The notes: generated by a model from the sequence alone, not told the origin. 64,000 nucleotides of DNA from Hanstruepera ponticola (GCF_012931685.1 NZ_JABANC010000001.1:310001-374000); one strand, 5' to 3'; shown: positions 45,464 to 55,043, numbered from the stretch's first letter. Made by a program: numbers and translations.

Positions 45464-47878
45464 ATGTTTAAACTATTTACAAAAAGTTTTTGGGACGTTG
45501 TTGCCAGACTGATTTTACGTAATAAAATTGGTATTCTAGCAGGTATTTTGGTAGCCACTATTTTTTTTGCTTATCAGTGGGAAAACATGCGCTTTACTTA
45601 TACAGAAGCCAATTTACTACCCGATGACCACGAAGTAAATATTGTTTACAAGGACTTTTTAGACATATTTGGTGAGGAAGGAAACCTTATTGTACTTGGT
45701 GTCAAAGATTCAACTCTTTTTACTGTTGAAAATTTAAATGCTTGGAACAATCTTTCGGATGCTTTTAAAAATTTTGACGAAGTTGAAACTGTTGTATCGC
45801 TAAAAGACCTACAAAAACTCGTCAAGAATGTTGATGAGGAGCGCTTTGATTTAGAACCTTTTATAAAAGATTCTATTACATCTGCTTCTGAATTAGAGAT
45901 TCTTCAAGAGGATTTATTTGAAAAGTATCCTTTCTATGACAATTTCCTATTCAATAAGGAAACTAAAACCATTCGTACAGCTATTTACATGAAGAAGGAT
46001 ATTGTAAATACACCTGTTAGAAAGGATTTTGTATTCAATAGCCTAATTCCAAAAATCGCATCTTTTGAACAAGAAACAAGACTTGATGTTCGGGTTTCAG
46101 GAATGCCTTATGTTCGCACATTAAACGCTCAAAATATTGTTGATGAAATTGGCAAATTTATTGCAGCTGCACTTGGCGTTACTTCACTGATATTTTTCTT
46201 CTTTTTTAGATCATTCAGAGCCACTTTAATCTCCATGATTGTAGTTTGTTTAGGTGTTATGTGGACGTTTGGAATTCTTGGTCTGCTTAATTATGAAATT
46301 ACGGTGCTTACGGCTTTAATTCCGCCATTGATAATTGTAATTGGTATTCCCAATTGTATTTTTCTTATCAATAAATACCAACATGAGGTCAAATTACATG
46401 GTAACAAAGTAAAATCATTACAACGTGTCATAACCAAAATCGGGAATGCAACTTTAATGACCAATGTAACAACAGCATCAGGTTTTGCCACTTTTATTTT
46501 AACTGAAAGCACCTTACTTAAGGAATTTGGTATTGTAGCTTCTTTAAGCATACTTGCCATTTTCATATTGTGTTTACTGATTATTCCTATAATCTATACC
46601 TTTTTACCTTTTCCAAAAGATCGTCATTTGGAACATTTAAACAAGCGATGGATAGGTGGTTTTGTCGATTGGATGGAACGTATGGTAAAGCAAAGGCGTA
46701 TTACTATTTATATTACTTCAATCATACTTTTAATTTTAAGTATGATTGGTATGAACCAAATAAAAATTTCAGGTAGTTTAATTGAAGATATGTCAAAAAC
46801 TTCTGAATTTTTTAGTGACATACGTTTTTTTGAAGAAGAGTTCAATGGCATTATGCCCATGGAAATTCTGGTTGATACCAAACGCAAAAAAGGAGTTATT
46901 AAACTAGCTACCTTAAAACGTATGAATGAGCTAGAAGAACTCATAATTGAAACACCTGAATTATCAAGACCTATTTCTATTGTTAGTCTTGTAAAGTATT
47001 CCAAACAAGCTTACACCAATGGTAATCCAAAATATTATCAGCTTCCAACTAGTCAAGAAAATCTGTTCATTTCATCTTACATAAAAAACTCATCATCAGA
47101 TGTTAGTTTACTCAAAAATTTTGTAGATAGTACTGGTCAATATGCACGCATCACTACATTTATGAAAGATGTTGGAACGGATAAAATGGAACGTATAGAA
47201 GAAGACATTCAAAATAAAATTGACAAAGTCTTTCCTGCAGAGAAATACAACGTAACCATCACTGGAAAAGCCTTGGTTTTTCAAAAGGGAACAAAATACT
47301 TGGTTAAAAATTTAGCGATTTCGTTATCATTAGCCATAGTGCTTATTTCATTATTTATGGCATACATGTTTAGGTCATTTAGAATGATTGTTGTTTCCTT
47401 AATACCTAACCTATTACCTTTAGTAATAACAGCTGGTCTTATGGGATTTATAGGTGTTCCTATAAAACCATCTACCATTTTAGTGTTTAGTATTGCTTTT
47501 GGTATTTCAGTTGATGATACTATTCACTTTTTAGCAAAATACAGGCAAGAATTGCAAGCAAACCACTGGAAGATACGTAAATCTGTTTATGCTGCTCTTC
47601 GTGAAACAGGCGTCAGTATGTTTTACACATCCATCGTATTGTTCTTTGGGTTTTCAGTATTCACCATCTCCAGTTTTGGAGGCACTGTAGCATTGGGAGC
47701 TCTTGTTTCAGCAACCTTATTATTTGCTATGCTATCAAATTTACTGTTATTGCCTTCACTCCTATTATCACTTGAAAGAAGTATTGCCAACAAAGAAGTT
47801 TTAAAGGAACCTTCAATAAATATAATTCCAGAAGAAGACGATGATGAACCTAAAAATGATGCAACAAATACAGCCTAA
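45464..47878 (+). CDS. RND superfamily transporter, MMPL/HpnN-like
   Basis: 804 aa with the 1+5+1+5 layout of membrane spans and two large periplasmic loops (about 40-225 and 425-600). The repeated RND core motifs are seen: GIPNCIFLINKYQHEV in the first half and GISVDDTIHFLAKYRQE in the second, where the acidic pair DD in span 10 is the likely proton relay. This group exports lipids, hopanoids or other hydrophobic molecules and does not need the RND adaptor protein; no adaptor or outer-membrane factor is nearby. Ends in an acidic tail. Substrate unknown. Confidence 0.9.
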   Translation: MFKLFTKSFWDVVARLILRNKIGILAGILVATIFFAYQWENMRFTYTEANLLPDDHEVNIVYKDFLDIFGEEGNLIVLGVKDSTLFTVENLNAWNNLSDAFKNFDEVETVVSLKDLQKLVKNVDEERFDLEPFIKDSITSASELEILQEDLFEKYPFYDNFLFNKETKTIRTAIYMKKDIVNTPVRKDFVFNSLIPKIASFEQETRLDVRVSGMPYVRTLNAQNIVDEIGKFIAAALGVTSLIFFFFFRSFRATLISMIVVCLGVMWTFGILGLLNYEITVLTALIPPLIIVIGIPNCIFLINKYQHEVKLHGNKVKSLQRVITKIGNATLMTNVTTASGFATFILTESTLLKEFGIVASLSILAIFILCLLIIPIIYTFLPFPKDRHLEHLNKRWIGGFVDWMERMVKQRRITIYITSIILLILSMIGMNQIKISGSLIEDMSKTSEFFSDIRFFEEEFNGIMPMEILVDTKRKKGVIKLATLKRMNELEELIIETPELSRPISIVSLVKYSKQAYTNGNPKYYQLPTSQENLFISSYIKNSSSDVSLLKNFVDSTGQYARITTFMKDVGTDKMERIEEDIQNKIDKVFPAEKYNVTITGKALVFQKGTKYLVKNLAISLSLAIVLISLFMAYMFRSFRMIVVSLIPNLLPLVITAGLMGFIGVPIKPSTILVFSIAFGISVDDTIHFLAKYRQELQANHWKIRKSVYAALRETGVSMFYTSIVLFFGFSVFTISSFGGTVALGALVSATLLFAMLSNLLLLPSLLLSLERSIANKEVLKEPSINIIPEEDDDEPKNDATNTA

Positions 47879-47920
47879 TATTTTAGATTTCTGAATTTGA
47901 TTTTTGACACATGAAAAGGT

Positions 47921-47928
47921 TATCTTTG
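47921..47928 (+). promoter_or_regulatory. -7 promoter box of asnS
   Basis: TATCTTTG exactly matches TAnnTTTG, with a TTG 21 nt upstream (47897-47899). The ATG at 48050 is far downstream, leaving a leader of about 115 nt. Confidence 0.55.
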
Positions 47929-47959
47929 CATTCAAAATTTTTTATAGATGAAACCGACG

Positions 47960-48025
47960 TGACAAAATAATCTTTTGACATTCAACCCAATGATTATTTT
48001 GGTCATCAAAGATTACATGTGACCA
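47960..48025 (+). promoter_or_regulatory. asnS leader RNA with two mutually exclusive hairpins
   Basis: TGAC-AAAATAATC (47960-47972) pairs with GATTATTTTGGTCA (47992-48005), 13 bp with one bulged G. The same TGGTCA (48000-48005) can instead pair with TGACCA (48020-48025). Only one can form at a time. No T-box or Asn-rich leader peptide was seen. Confidence 0.45.
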
Positions 48026-48049
48026 TTAAAAACAAATAAAAATTAACAC

Positions 48050-49486
48050 ATGAAAACGCATACCGTAGCAGAATTATTGAATAAGGATATTAATGCCTTA
48101 CATGAAGTAGAAATAAAAGGATGGGTACGTACCTTCCGTGCCAACAGATTTATAGCCTTAAATGATGGCTCAACATTGAATAATATTCAATGTGTTGTTG
48201 ATTTTGAAAATCTTGATGAATCGCTATTAAAACGCATTACTACAGGTGCTGCTGTCCATGTTTTTGGCGAATTGACTGAAAGCCAAGGGAAAGGTCAAAA
48301 AGTTGAAATTCAAGTTTCAAAGATTTCTGTTTTGGGGGATTCTGACCCTGAAACCTACCCAATTCAACCTAAAAAGCATTCGTTTGAATTTTTAAGAGAA
48401 AATGCTCATTTGCGTACACGAACGAACACGTTTAGTGCTGTTATGCGTTTGAGATCATCACTGTCATTTGCTATTCACAAGTATTTTAATGAAAATGGAT
48501 TCTACTATATGCACACACCTATTATTACTGGTAGTGATGCTGAAGGAGCCGGAGAAATGTTTCGTGTGAGTGCTTTAGATGCTAAAAACCCGCCTTTAAA
48601 TGAAGAAGGTGAAGTTGATTATAAAGAAGATTTTTTTGGCAAGGAAACAAACTTAACCGTTTCTGGTCAGTTAGAAGCTGAAACATATGCTATGTCACTT
48701 GGCAAAGTTTATACATTTGGCCCTACGTTTAGAGCTGAAAATTCTAATACATCACGTCATTTAGCAGAATTTTGGATGATAGAACCAGAAGTTGCCTTTA
48801 TGGATTTGGATGGCAACATGGATTTGGCTGAAGATTTTATGAAGTATGTTTTAAAGTATGTTTTAGAACATAATTTTGAAGATTTAGAGTTTTTAAATAA
48901 CCGCCTTTTGGATGAGGAAAAAACTAAACCTCAAGCTGAACGTTCTGATATGAACCTTATTGAAAAAATAAAGTTTGTAGTAGAAAATAACTTTAAGCGT
49001 GTAAGTTATACGGAAGCTATTGATATTCTCAAGAATAGCAAACCAAATAAGAAAAAGAAATTCAAGTATCTAATAAATGAATGGGGTGCCGATTTGCAAA
49101 GTGAGCACGAACGTTTTCTAGTAGAAAAACACTTTAAATGTCCCGTTATATTATTTGACTATCCAGCAAATATCAAAGCATTCTATATGCGATTAAACGA
49201 AGACGGAAAAACTGTACGTGCTATGGATATCTTATTCCCTGGTATTGGTGAAATGGTTGGTGGTTCACAACGTGAAGAGCGTTTAGATGTACTAAAAGAT
49301 AAGATGAAAGCTTTAGATATTGATGAAAAAGAATTATGGTGGTATTTAGATTTAAGAAAATACGGAACCGCTGTACATTCAGGGTTTGGACTTGGGTTTG
49401 AACGATTAGTTATGTTTGCAACTGGAATGGGTAATATTCGTGATGTGATTCCTTACCCGCGAACACCTCAAAATGCCGAGTTTTAA
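48050..49486 (+). CDS. asnS: Asparaginyl-tRNA synthetase
   Basis: 478 aa class IIb synthetase. N-terminal OB-fold anticodon-binding domain ([20 protein letters not shown]). Catalytic domain with motif 2 [21 protein letters not shown] and motif 3 [21 protein letters not shown], ending [13 protein letters not shown] as AsnRS enzymes do (AspRS ends differently). An insertion after about residue 280 rich in Lys is typical for this group. It charges tRNA-Asn directly. Confidence 0.97.
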   Translation: MKTHTVAELLNKDINALHEVEIKGWVRTFRANRFIALNDGSTLNNIQCVVDFENLDESLLKRITTGAAVHVFGELTESQGKGQKVEIQVSKISVLGDSDPETYPIQPKKHSFEFLRENAHLRTRTNTFSAVMRLRSSLSFAIHKYFNENGFYYMHTPIITGSDAEGAGEMFRVSALDAKNPPLNEEGEVDYKEDFFGKETNLTVSGQLEAETYAMSLGKVYTFGPTFRAENSNTSRHLAEFWMIEPEVAFMDLDGNMDLAEDFMKYVLKYVLEHNFEDLEFLNNRLLDEEKTKPQAERSDMNLIEKIKFVVENNFKRVSYTEAIDILKNSKPNKKKKFKYLINEWGADLQSEHERFLVEKHFKCPVILFDYPANIKAFYMRLNEDGKTVRAMDILFPGIGEMVGGSQREERLDVLKDKMKALDIDEKELWWYLDLRKYGTAVHSGFGLGFERLVMFATGMGNIRDVIPYPRTPQNAEF

Positions 49487-49508
49487 AAAATAATTTAGAT
49501 AATTATTG

Positions 49509-49550
49509 AAAACAATCTACGTTAAATAATAAATGTAGATTGTTTTTTTT
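49509..49550 (+). terminator. Terminator after asnS
   Basis: Perfect 12-bp stem (49509-49520 with 49535-49546), 14-nt loop, T tract to 49550. Confidence 0.85.
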
Positions 49551-49577
49551 ATTTTTATAAAAACCCAAAATCAAAAA

Positions 49578-51038
49578 ATGCTCAAACAGTATTTACAATT
49601 TAAATTATCGCAAAAATTATCGCCTCAACAAATCCAGTTGATGAAGCTAATACAACTGCCTACACAAGCTTTTGAACAACGATTAAAACAGGAATTAGAA
49701 GAAAATCCTGCGCTAGAAGGCGGTAAAGAATCTTCAGAGGATGATTTTGACGACACATTTGATAATAGTGCTGATGATTATGATGAAAGTGAATCTATTA
49801 ATTCTGAAGATATTAATGTTGATGAGTATTTAAGTGATGATGAGATACCAGATTACCGAACACAAGCCAATAATTATAGTGCTGATGATGACGAAAAAAG
49901 TATGCCTTATGCTGCTGGCACATCGTTTACACAACATTTAATAAACCAGTTAAACACCTTCAGGTTGGATGACGAAGAACGTGATATTGCCGAATTTTTA
50001 GTTGGAAGCGTTGATGAGAGCGGTTATATTCGTCGTGATTTAAGTGACATTATGGATGATTTAGCATTCACTCAAAATGTTTATACTAATGAAGACAAGA
50101 TAAAGTCCGTTTTAAAAATAGTCCACCAATTGGATCCTGCTGGTGTTGGGGCACGGAACTTACAGGAATGTTTAAGTATTCAATTACATAGAAAAGAAAA
50201 AACGGCTGACTCCGAATTAGCAATTAACATCATTGATAACGCCTTTGAACAGTTTACCAAAAAGCATTATAAAAAATTGTTGCAAAAATTTGACATCACT
50301 GAAGACCAATTAAAAGGTGCGATAGGTGTTATTGAACATTTAAACCCAAAACCCGGTGGCTCTTATGCTGGAAACAATAGAATTGTTGAACATGTTGTTC
50401 CTGATTTTGCTATTAAAATTGTTGATGGCGAATTAGAGCTAACACTAAATGGCCGAAATGCACCAGAGTTACATGTCTCGCGAGAATATAGCAATATGCT
50501 TAAAGGTTATAAGGATAGTAAGGACAAATCAAAATCTCAAAAAGATGCCGTTCAATTTATCAAGCAAAAACTAGATGCTGCCAAGTGGTTTATAGAAGCT
50601 ATTAAACAACGTCAACAGACATTATTTGTCACTATGAGTGCTATTATGCACTACCAAAAGGAATATTTTTTAACAGGCGATGAGCGCAAACTACGCCCAA
50701 TGATTTTAAAGGATATAGCTGATGAAATTGATATGGATGTATCTACGGTATCACGAGTTGCAAACAGTAAGTACGTGGACACACCTTATGGCACAAAACT
50801 CATTAAAGAGTTCTTTTCAGAATCCATGACCAATGACCAAGGTGAAGAAGTTTCAACTAGAGAAATCAAAAAAATTCTTGAAACAGTTATTGAAAATGAA
50901 AACAAGAAAAAACCAATGACTGATGAGGCTTTAGCCAAAATACTAAAAGAGAAAGGTTACCCCATTGCAAGACGTACAGTAGCAAAATACAGAGAGCAAC
51001 TTGACATACCTGTGGCTCGATTACGCAAGAAAATATGA
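49578..51038 (+). CDS. rpoN: RNA polymerase sigma-54 factor
   Basis: 486 aa. Region I (Gln/Leu-rich QYLQFKLSQKLSPQQIQLMKLIQLP) is followed by a long acidic region II (about 50-115), the core-binding domain (DPAGVGARNLQECL, HLNPKPGG), the HTH region DVSTVSRVANSKYV, and the RpoN box ARRTVAKYRE near the C-terminus. It directs transcription of promoters that need AAA+ activators; none is encoded in this window. The stop overlaps the start of the next gene as ATGA. Confidence 0.97.
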   Translation: MLKQYLQFKLSQKLSPQQIQLMKLIQLPTQAFEQRLKQELEENPALEGGKESSEDDFDDTFDNSADDYDESESINSEDINVDEYLSDDEIPDYRTQANNYSADDDEKSMPYAAGTSFTQHLINQLNTFRLDDEERDIAEFLVGSVDESGYIRRDLSDIMDDLAFTQNVYTNEDKIKSVLKIVHQLDPAGVGARNLQECLSIQLHRKEKTADSELAINIIDNAFEQFTKKHYKKLLQKFDITEDQLKGAIGVIEHLNPKPGGSYAGNNRIVEHVVPDFAIKIVDGELELTLNGRNAPELHVSREYSNMLKGYKDSKDKSKSQKDAVQFIKQKLDAAKWFIEAIKQRQQTLFVTMSAIMHYQKEYFLTGDERKLRPMILKDIADEIDMDVSTVSRVANSKYVDTPYGTKLIKEFFSESMTNDQGEEVSTREIKKILETVIENENKKKPMTDEALAKILKEKGYPIARRTVAKYREQLDIPVARLRKKI

Positions 51039-51643
51039 TGAATGCTATTTTAAAAAGTATCTCATTTATTTTTCATCCTATATTGATGCCTATGTTAGGT
51101 GTCTTGTTTTATTTTTCTAAATCCCCTAGATATATTCCTATTGAAATTATTCAAGCAAAAATAATTTCACTTTTTATTCTAACTGTTTTGCTTCCTATTC
51201 TGTTATACTTTTTATTAAAAACCATGGGCAAAACCTCAACCATATATCTTGAGTCCACTCAAGAACGCATTACCCCATTGATACTTAATAGCATTATTAT
51301 CTTGCTCATTTTGATGCGTGTTTTACCAAGTAGTGAAATTATTGAACTGTATTACTTTTTTATCGGAATTTTAATAACCACATTGAGCTGTTTGATTTTA
51401 GCTTTCTTAAAATTTAAGGCTAGTTTACACATGGCTGGAATAGCTGGAATTTTTATGTTTTATGTAGCTTTAAGTATCCATTTCAGTATAAATATAAATG
51501 GCACATTAGCATTAATGGCTATTTTGATTGGTGCCATAGCAACCTCCAGATTGCATATGAAAGCTCACAGCTACAAAGAACTTGTTGTAGGCTTTTTTAT
51601 GGGTTTTATCCCACAGTTGATTCTGGTGAATTATTGGTTATAA
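51035..51643 (+). CDS. Integral membrane protein, PAP2-like
   Basis: 202 aa with six hydrophobic segments. The C-terminal part shows SLHMAGIAGIF and SRLHMKAHSYKELVVGFFMG, which resembles the phosphatase motifs S-x-H and SR-x5-H of PAP2 lipid phosphatases (conserved His and Arg are present), but the first KxxxxxxRP motif is not clear. A lipid-phosphatase or undecaprenyl-type role is possible, not certain. Its ATG overlaps the rpoN stop, so it is co-expressed with sigma-54. It converges with porT, overlapping by 6 bases. Confidence 0.8.
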   Translation: MMNAILKSISFIFHPILMPMLGVLFYFSKSPRYIPIEIIQAKIISLFILTVLLPILLYFLLKTMGKTSTIYLESTQERITPLILNSIIILLILMRVLPSSEIIELYYFFIGILITTLSCLILAFLKFKASLHMAGIAGIFMFYVALSIHFSININGTLALMAILIGAIATSRLHMKAHSYKELVVGFFMGFIPQLILVNYWL

Positions 51644-52336
51644 AATATAGAATATGAGCCCTACTTTTATAGCGTTCATATCAACAGAAACATCATTTAC
51701 AGAAATATTATCGAAAATTGGATTAAGACCATAATAAAAATAAATATTCCAAGTATTATATCCAGTACTTACCGTTAATCCATATTGAAAATCATTAAAC
51801 GATTTTATATTCCCCTCTCTTATGGTTCCTAAATCACCTTTAAACTTTGAAGAGCTATATACTACATATCCAATATTTAATCCTGTATAAATTCGCCAAA
51901 ATTTATAATCATCACTTGTAGAAGTTCGCCATCTTACTTGAAGTGGCATTTCAACCATGTACATTGTAAACTTGTTTTTGGTGTAGTCTATATCACTTTT
52001 GTCCAAAACTATGTAATCATAACCAGCACCATCTTCCTGTATAAGGAAATTATGGTTAAATGAGTTTGAAGATAAGCCCAACCCTAATCCTAAAGCCCAA
52101 TTGCGCCTTTTATTTATAGGAAAATCCCTAATAAACCCTAAATGAAATCCGCTAGAAAAACCACTTTGTGAAACCATATCGGGTTTATTGCCTAGTAAAT
52201 TATAAGTTACTGCTATATAAAATTGATCTTCTCTATACTTACTATCCGTCTCCTTTTTAATAGAATCCGTTTCTACTTGAGCGTAACAATTAGTATAGCC
52301 AATAAAAGCAATTATTACCAATAATATATTTTTCAT
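51638..52336 (-). CDS. porT: PorT family outer-membrane beta-barrel protein
   Basis: 232 aa from the ATG at 52336, which opens a signal peptide MKNILLVIIAFIGYTNCYAQ; the longer frame starting at 52399 begins inside a terminator and is rejected. The body is made of beta strands (FHLGFIRDFPINKRRNWALGLGLGL, FTMYMVEMPLQVRWRTS, FWRIYTGLNIGYVVYSSSKFK, NAIKVGLIFYIL), the PorT/SprT family pattern, with length near P. gingivalis PorT. PorT is needed for type IX secretion; a T9SS cargo is present in this window at 34854. Other PorT-like barrels exist, so the symbol is likely but not certain. Confidence 0.78.
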   Translation of the reverse strand: MKNILLVIIAFIGYTNCYAQVETDSIKKETDSKYREDQFYIAVTYNLLGNKPDMVSQSGFSSGFHLGFIRDFPINKRRNWALGLGLGLSSNSFNHNFLIQEDGAGYDYIVLDKSDIDYTKNKFTMYMVEMPLQVRWRTSTSDDYKFWRIYTGLNIGYVVYSSSKFKGDLGTIREGNIKSFNDFQYGLTVSTGYNTWNIYFYYGLNPIFDNISVNDVSVDMNAIKVGLIFYIL

Positions 52337-52364
52337 ATGGGTGTTTAAAACGTTGTTCAAAATA

Positions 52365-52399
52365 ATAAAAAATGGCGTACAGATTTCTCTGTACGCCAT
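52365..52399 (-). terminator. Terminator after the second exbD gene
   Basis: On the minus strand a perfect 12-bp stem ATGGCGTACAGA/TCTGTACGCCAT (arms 52388-52399 and 52372-52383) is capped by a GAAA tetraloop and followed by a T tract. It separates the exb operon from porT. Confidence 0.9.
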
Positions 52400-52422
52400 A
52401 AATTATAAAATTAAGACTCTAA

Positions 52423-52902
52423 TTATTTTAAATCTCTCAAGGCATCTCCCTTTCGAGTTTTATAATTTATTTTTAAAGCGTTTACCTTTCTTAATTCCTG
52501 TTTAATATCAGAAACAAGTCCCATGTTAGTTTCTTTATCAACACTCAAAACTGTAGTTAAGTAAGGTATTTCTTCTTCACGCTTACTGTCGCGTTCAGCA
52601 GCAATAAAAGCAGCAATTTCAGATACGTCAGCAAACTTATCATTTAGTTGCAGTCTGGCAACTGTACCCATATCCTTGTAAGAACTACTTGGTTTACCAG
52701 CATATATGTACATTAATAAGTTTCTTTTAGCAAGCTTTTCAACCTGATCTGCAGCTGGTAACGTGTTTTCTATTTTTAACGTGTTTTGACGCATTACCGT
52801 TGCTACCATAAAGAAGAATAACAACATAAATACAATATCAGGTAATGATGCTGTAGATATAGCTGGTAAATCGCCTCCTTTTTTCTTTTTAAATTTAGAC
52901 AT
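52423..52902 (-). CDS. ExbD/TolR family biopolymer transport protein (second copy)
   Basis: 159 aa. One membrane span near the N-terminus (LPDIVFMLLFFFMVATVM) carries the conserved Asp22 that conducts protons; the rest is a periplasmic domain. Works with the ExbB/TolQ protein encoded upstream to convert proton-motive force into work at the envelope, for example TonB energisation. Last gene of the operon exbB - 150-aa membrane protein - exbD - exbD, ending in a strong terminator 24 nt downstream. Confidence 0.9.
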   Translation of the reverse strand: MSKFKKKKGGDLPAISTASLPDIVFMLLFFFMVATVMRQNTLKIENTLPAADQVEKLAKRNLLMYIYAGKPSSSYKDMGTVARLQLNDKFADVSEIAAFIAAERDSKREEEIPYLTTVLSVDKETNMGLVSDIKQELRKVNALKINYKTRKGDALRDLK

Positions 52903-52918
52903 AAATTTTACTGTTTAT

Positions 52919-53554
52919 CTAATTTGATTTTTTTGGTTCGGCTTCTGAAAACTTTTGCGGAATCAATAATTTAATTGCCTCAATCTTATCCTTTAAACTA
53001 GCTTTATCAGCTGCTGATGTTTTTGGATCAGAATACATTTTATCAGCTTCAACATAACTCATGTTTAGGGATGGGTAGGCCAATTCAAACTCTCTATTAC
53101 GCAATTCATTATATGCCGCAATTATTTCATTCTGCACAGCAATATAAGTTTCATAGCTTGTTGCTCTATCATTTTGCAATGATATAATGGCTTTTTCAAA
53201 ATTATCAGAAGATTGAGGGTTTTTCTTTCCTTTACATTTTGCACAGGCATCTTCACCCTTGCCACCTCCATTATCTAAAAAGGCTACTGCTTTTTTACGC
53301 AGATCTTTAAGTTTTATCAATTCCCCATCATTACCATTAGCTTTCAACAATAAATCGTTGTTACGGTTAACAGTTAACTGAAATATATTTCGTTCCTTAA
53401 TAATTGGTGGTTCTGTTTCCTCTATTGGTGGTAACTTTCTGTTCAATCCTGAATCTATTTCGATTGTAGTTGTTACTAGAAAGAAAATCAATAGTAAGAA
53501 AGCAATGTCAGCCATTGAACCTGCATTAACTTCTGGTGCTGATCTTTTAGCCAT
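52919..53554 (-). CDS. ExbD/TolR family biopolymer transport protein (first copy) with CxxC insert
   Basis: 211 aa. The single span GSMADIAFLLLIFFLVTTT holds the conserved Asp16. The periplasmic part is longer than usual and carries an insert GKGEDACAKCKGKKN with a CxxC pair (Cys104, Cys107), which could form a disulfide or bind a metal. The tail is helical and Lys/Glu-rich. Two exbD genes in tandem behind one exbB are the normal Bacteroidota layout. Two nt separate it from the 150-aa membrane protein gene upstream and 16 nt from the second exbD. Confidence 0.9.
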   Translation of the reverse strand: MAKRSAPEVNAGSMADIAFLLLIFFLVTTTIEIDSGLNRKLPPIEETEPPIIKERNIFQLTVNRNNDLLLKANGNDGELIKLKDLRKKAVAFLDNGGGKGEDACAKCKGKKNPQSSDNFEKAIISLQNDRATSYETYIAVQNEIIAAYNELRNREFELAYPSLNMSYVEADKMYSDPKTSAADKASLKDKIEAIKLLIPQKFSEAEPKKSN

Positions 53555-53556
53555 AA

Positions 53557-54009
53557 TTATTTATTTATTACTTTTTTCATTCCGGAAAGCAACATTGTAG
53601 CCGCTGCTGCCAATATTAGTATATAGAAGGCAACTAACCCAGCACCTACCATATGTGATTCACTTTCTGTAGCTTCTACGCCATTATAGAAATATTCATT
53701 TGTATCGCCACCTGAAACAGCATAAGCTATAACGAGAACAGCTGCAAAAATCCCTACACCTATAAGTGTGTTTTTTAAAGTTGCTGTATTAGTAAATAGA
53801 TTTTTTAGCACAAAAATCAATACAAATACAATTGTAAGAGCCATGATTATATAGGCTACAATAGCCATAGGTTCAACAATTGCAGTATCACCACTCATTG
53901 CGGCAGCTTTAATAGCTTCATCGCCTTCATTGATTATCCTAACTAAAAAGATAATCCCTGCTAGCGCTAAAATAGCTGCTATTATTTTTAAAATTTTATG
54001 TAAACCCAT
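53557..54009 (-). CDS. Hypothetical membrane protein in exb operon
   Basis: 150 aa with four hydrophobic segments (residues about 6-26, 46-70, 80-100, 122-145) and short loops, ending in a basic tail KKVINK. No catalytic motif or family recognised. It is encoded between exbB and the first exbD with very small gaps, so it is probably an accessory subunit of the proton-driven motor or a passenger conserved with it in flavobacteria. Confidence 0.82.
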   Translation of the reverse strand: MGLHKILKIIAAILALAGIIFLVRIINEGDEAIKAAAMSGDTAIVEPMAIVAYIIMALTIVFVLIFVLKNLFTNTATLKNTLIGVGIFAAVLVIAYAVSGGDTNEYFYNGVEATESESHMVGAGLVAFYILILAAAATMLLSGMKKVINK

Positions 54010-54035
54010 AATTTTTGTATAGTTGTGATTAATTA

Positions 54036-54809
54036 TTACTTCTTATTTCTAATCAATAAATCCATCAATGTGATAGATGCATCTTCCATATCATTAACAA
54101 TACTGTCAATTTTAGCAATGATATAGTTATAGAAAATTTGAAGAATAATTGCAACGATTAGACCAAATACCGTTGTTAAAAGAGCTACTTTAATACCTCC
54201 TGCAACAAGTGATGGTTGCATATCACCAGCAGCTTCAATCTTATCAAAAGCTTGAATCATACCAATTACCGTACCCATGAACCCTAACATTGGTGCTAAA
54301 GCGATGAATAAAGAAATCCATGATACATTCTTTTCTAATTGTCCCATTTGAACACCACCATAAGCGATAACTGCTTTTTCAGCAGCCTCAATACCTTCAT
54401 CTGTTCTATCTAAACCTTGATAGAATATAGAAGCTACAGGTCCTTTAGTATTTCTACAAACTTCTTTGGCTGCATCAACACCACCTGATTGTAATGCATC
54501 TTCAACATCTTGAGTCAATTTTTTTGTATTTGTTGTAGAAAGGTTTAAAAAGATAATTCTCTCAATAGCTATGGCTAAACCAAGAATTAAACATAATAAT
54601 ACAATTCCCATAAACCCTGGACCACCTTCAATAAAACGCTTTTTTAATTCTTGATGAAATCCTAATGTTTCTTCAGCAGCTTCTTCAGTAGCTTCTTCTT
54701 GGATTGTGTTAACAACTGCCGTTGCACTTGTAGCTGCATTTGTAGTTGCATTTACTGTTCCGATTGCCATAAAACACATAATGGCTAGGATAGAAAATAA
54801 TCTTTTCAT
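54036..54809 (-). CDS. MotA/TolQ/ExbB proton channel family protein
   Basis: 257 aa. The N-terminus is a signal-peptide-like span MKRLFSILAIMCFMAIGTVNA followed by an acidic Ala/Thr/Glu-rich stretch, a Bacteroidota extension. The ExbB core follows: span IVLLCLILGLAIAIERIIFL, a cytoplasmic helix and the pair of spans with LGFMGTVIGMIQAF and KVALLTTVFGLIVAIILQIFYN, in which Thr and Pro residues line the channel. First gene of the four-gene exb operon. Confidence 0.92.
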   Translation of the reverse strand: MKRLFSILAIMCFMAIGTVNATTNAATSATAVVNTIQEEATEEAAEETLGFHQELKKRFIEGGPGFMGIVLLCLILGLAIAIERIIFLNLSTTNTKKLTQDVEDALQSGGVDAAKEVCRNTKGPVASIFYQGLDRTDEGIEAAEKAVIAYGGVQMGQLEKNVSWISLFIALAPMLGFMGTVIGMIQAFDKIEAAGDMQPSLVAGGIKVALLTTVFGLIVAIILQIFYNYIIAKIDSIVNDMEDASITLMDLLIRNKK

Positions 54810-54842
54810 TGTTCTTGTTCTTAATTTTATTAGTTAAAGTGT

Positions 54843-54850
54843 TAAAGATA
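54843..54850 (-). promoter_or_regulatory. Putative -7 box of the exb operon
   Basis: On the minus strand TATCTTTA, one base from TAnnTTTG, 33 nt before the exbB ATG. Confidence 0.35.
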
Positions 54851-54884
54851 TAAAAAAAATGTAATTAAAAAATTAAAATTACAG

Positions 54885-54972
54885 CAGAGAGGAAGGGATT
54901 CGAACCCTCGATACGCTTTTGGCGTATACACACTTTCCAGGCGTGCGCCTTCGACCACTCGGCCACCTCTCT
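54885..54972 (-). tRNA. tRNA-Ser (anticodon GGA)
   Basis: The reverse complement is an 88-nt cloverleaf with a long variable arm as in serine tRNAs. Acceptor AGAGAGG/CCTCTCT, anticodon stem CACGC/GTGTG with loop CTGGAAA (anticodon GGA), variable stem TACGC/GCGTA, T arm GAGGG-TTCGAAT-CCCTT, discriminator G. CCA is not encoded. Confidence 0.95.
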
Positions 54973-55043
54973 GTAATTGTTTCTTATTACAGTGTGCCAA
55001 ATAACAAAAAAACTAGCAAAAGGGAAAATTTTGAAAGTTAATT

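Noticed and set aside
48126-48135. GGTACGTACC palindrome inside asnS as a fifth operator
   Set aside because: It is a single hexamer within conserved codons, without the second TACGTA, the A/T flanks or a promoter box.
52337-52399. N-terminal extension of the PorT-family protein
   Set aside because: It lies in the exb terminator and precedes a proper signal peptide starting at 52336.
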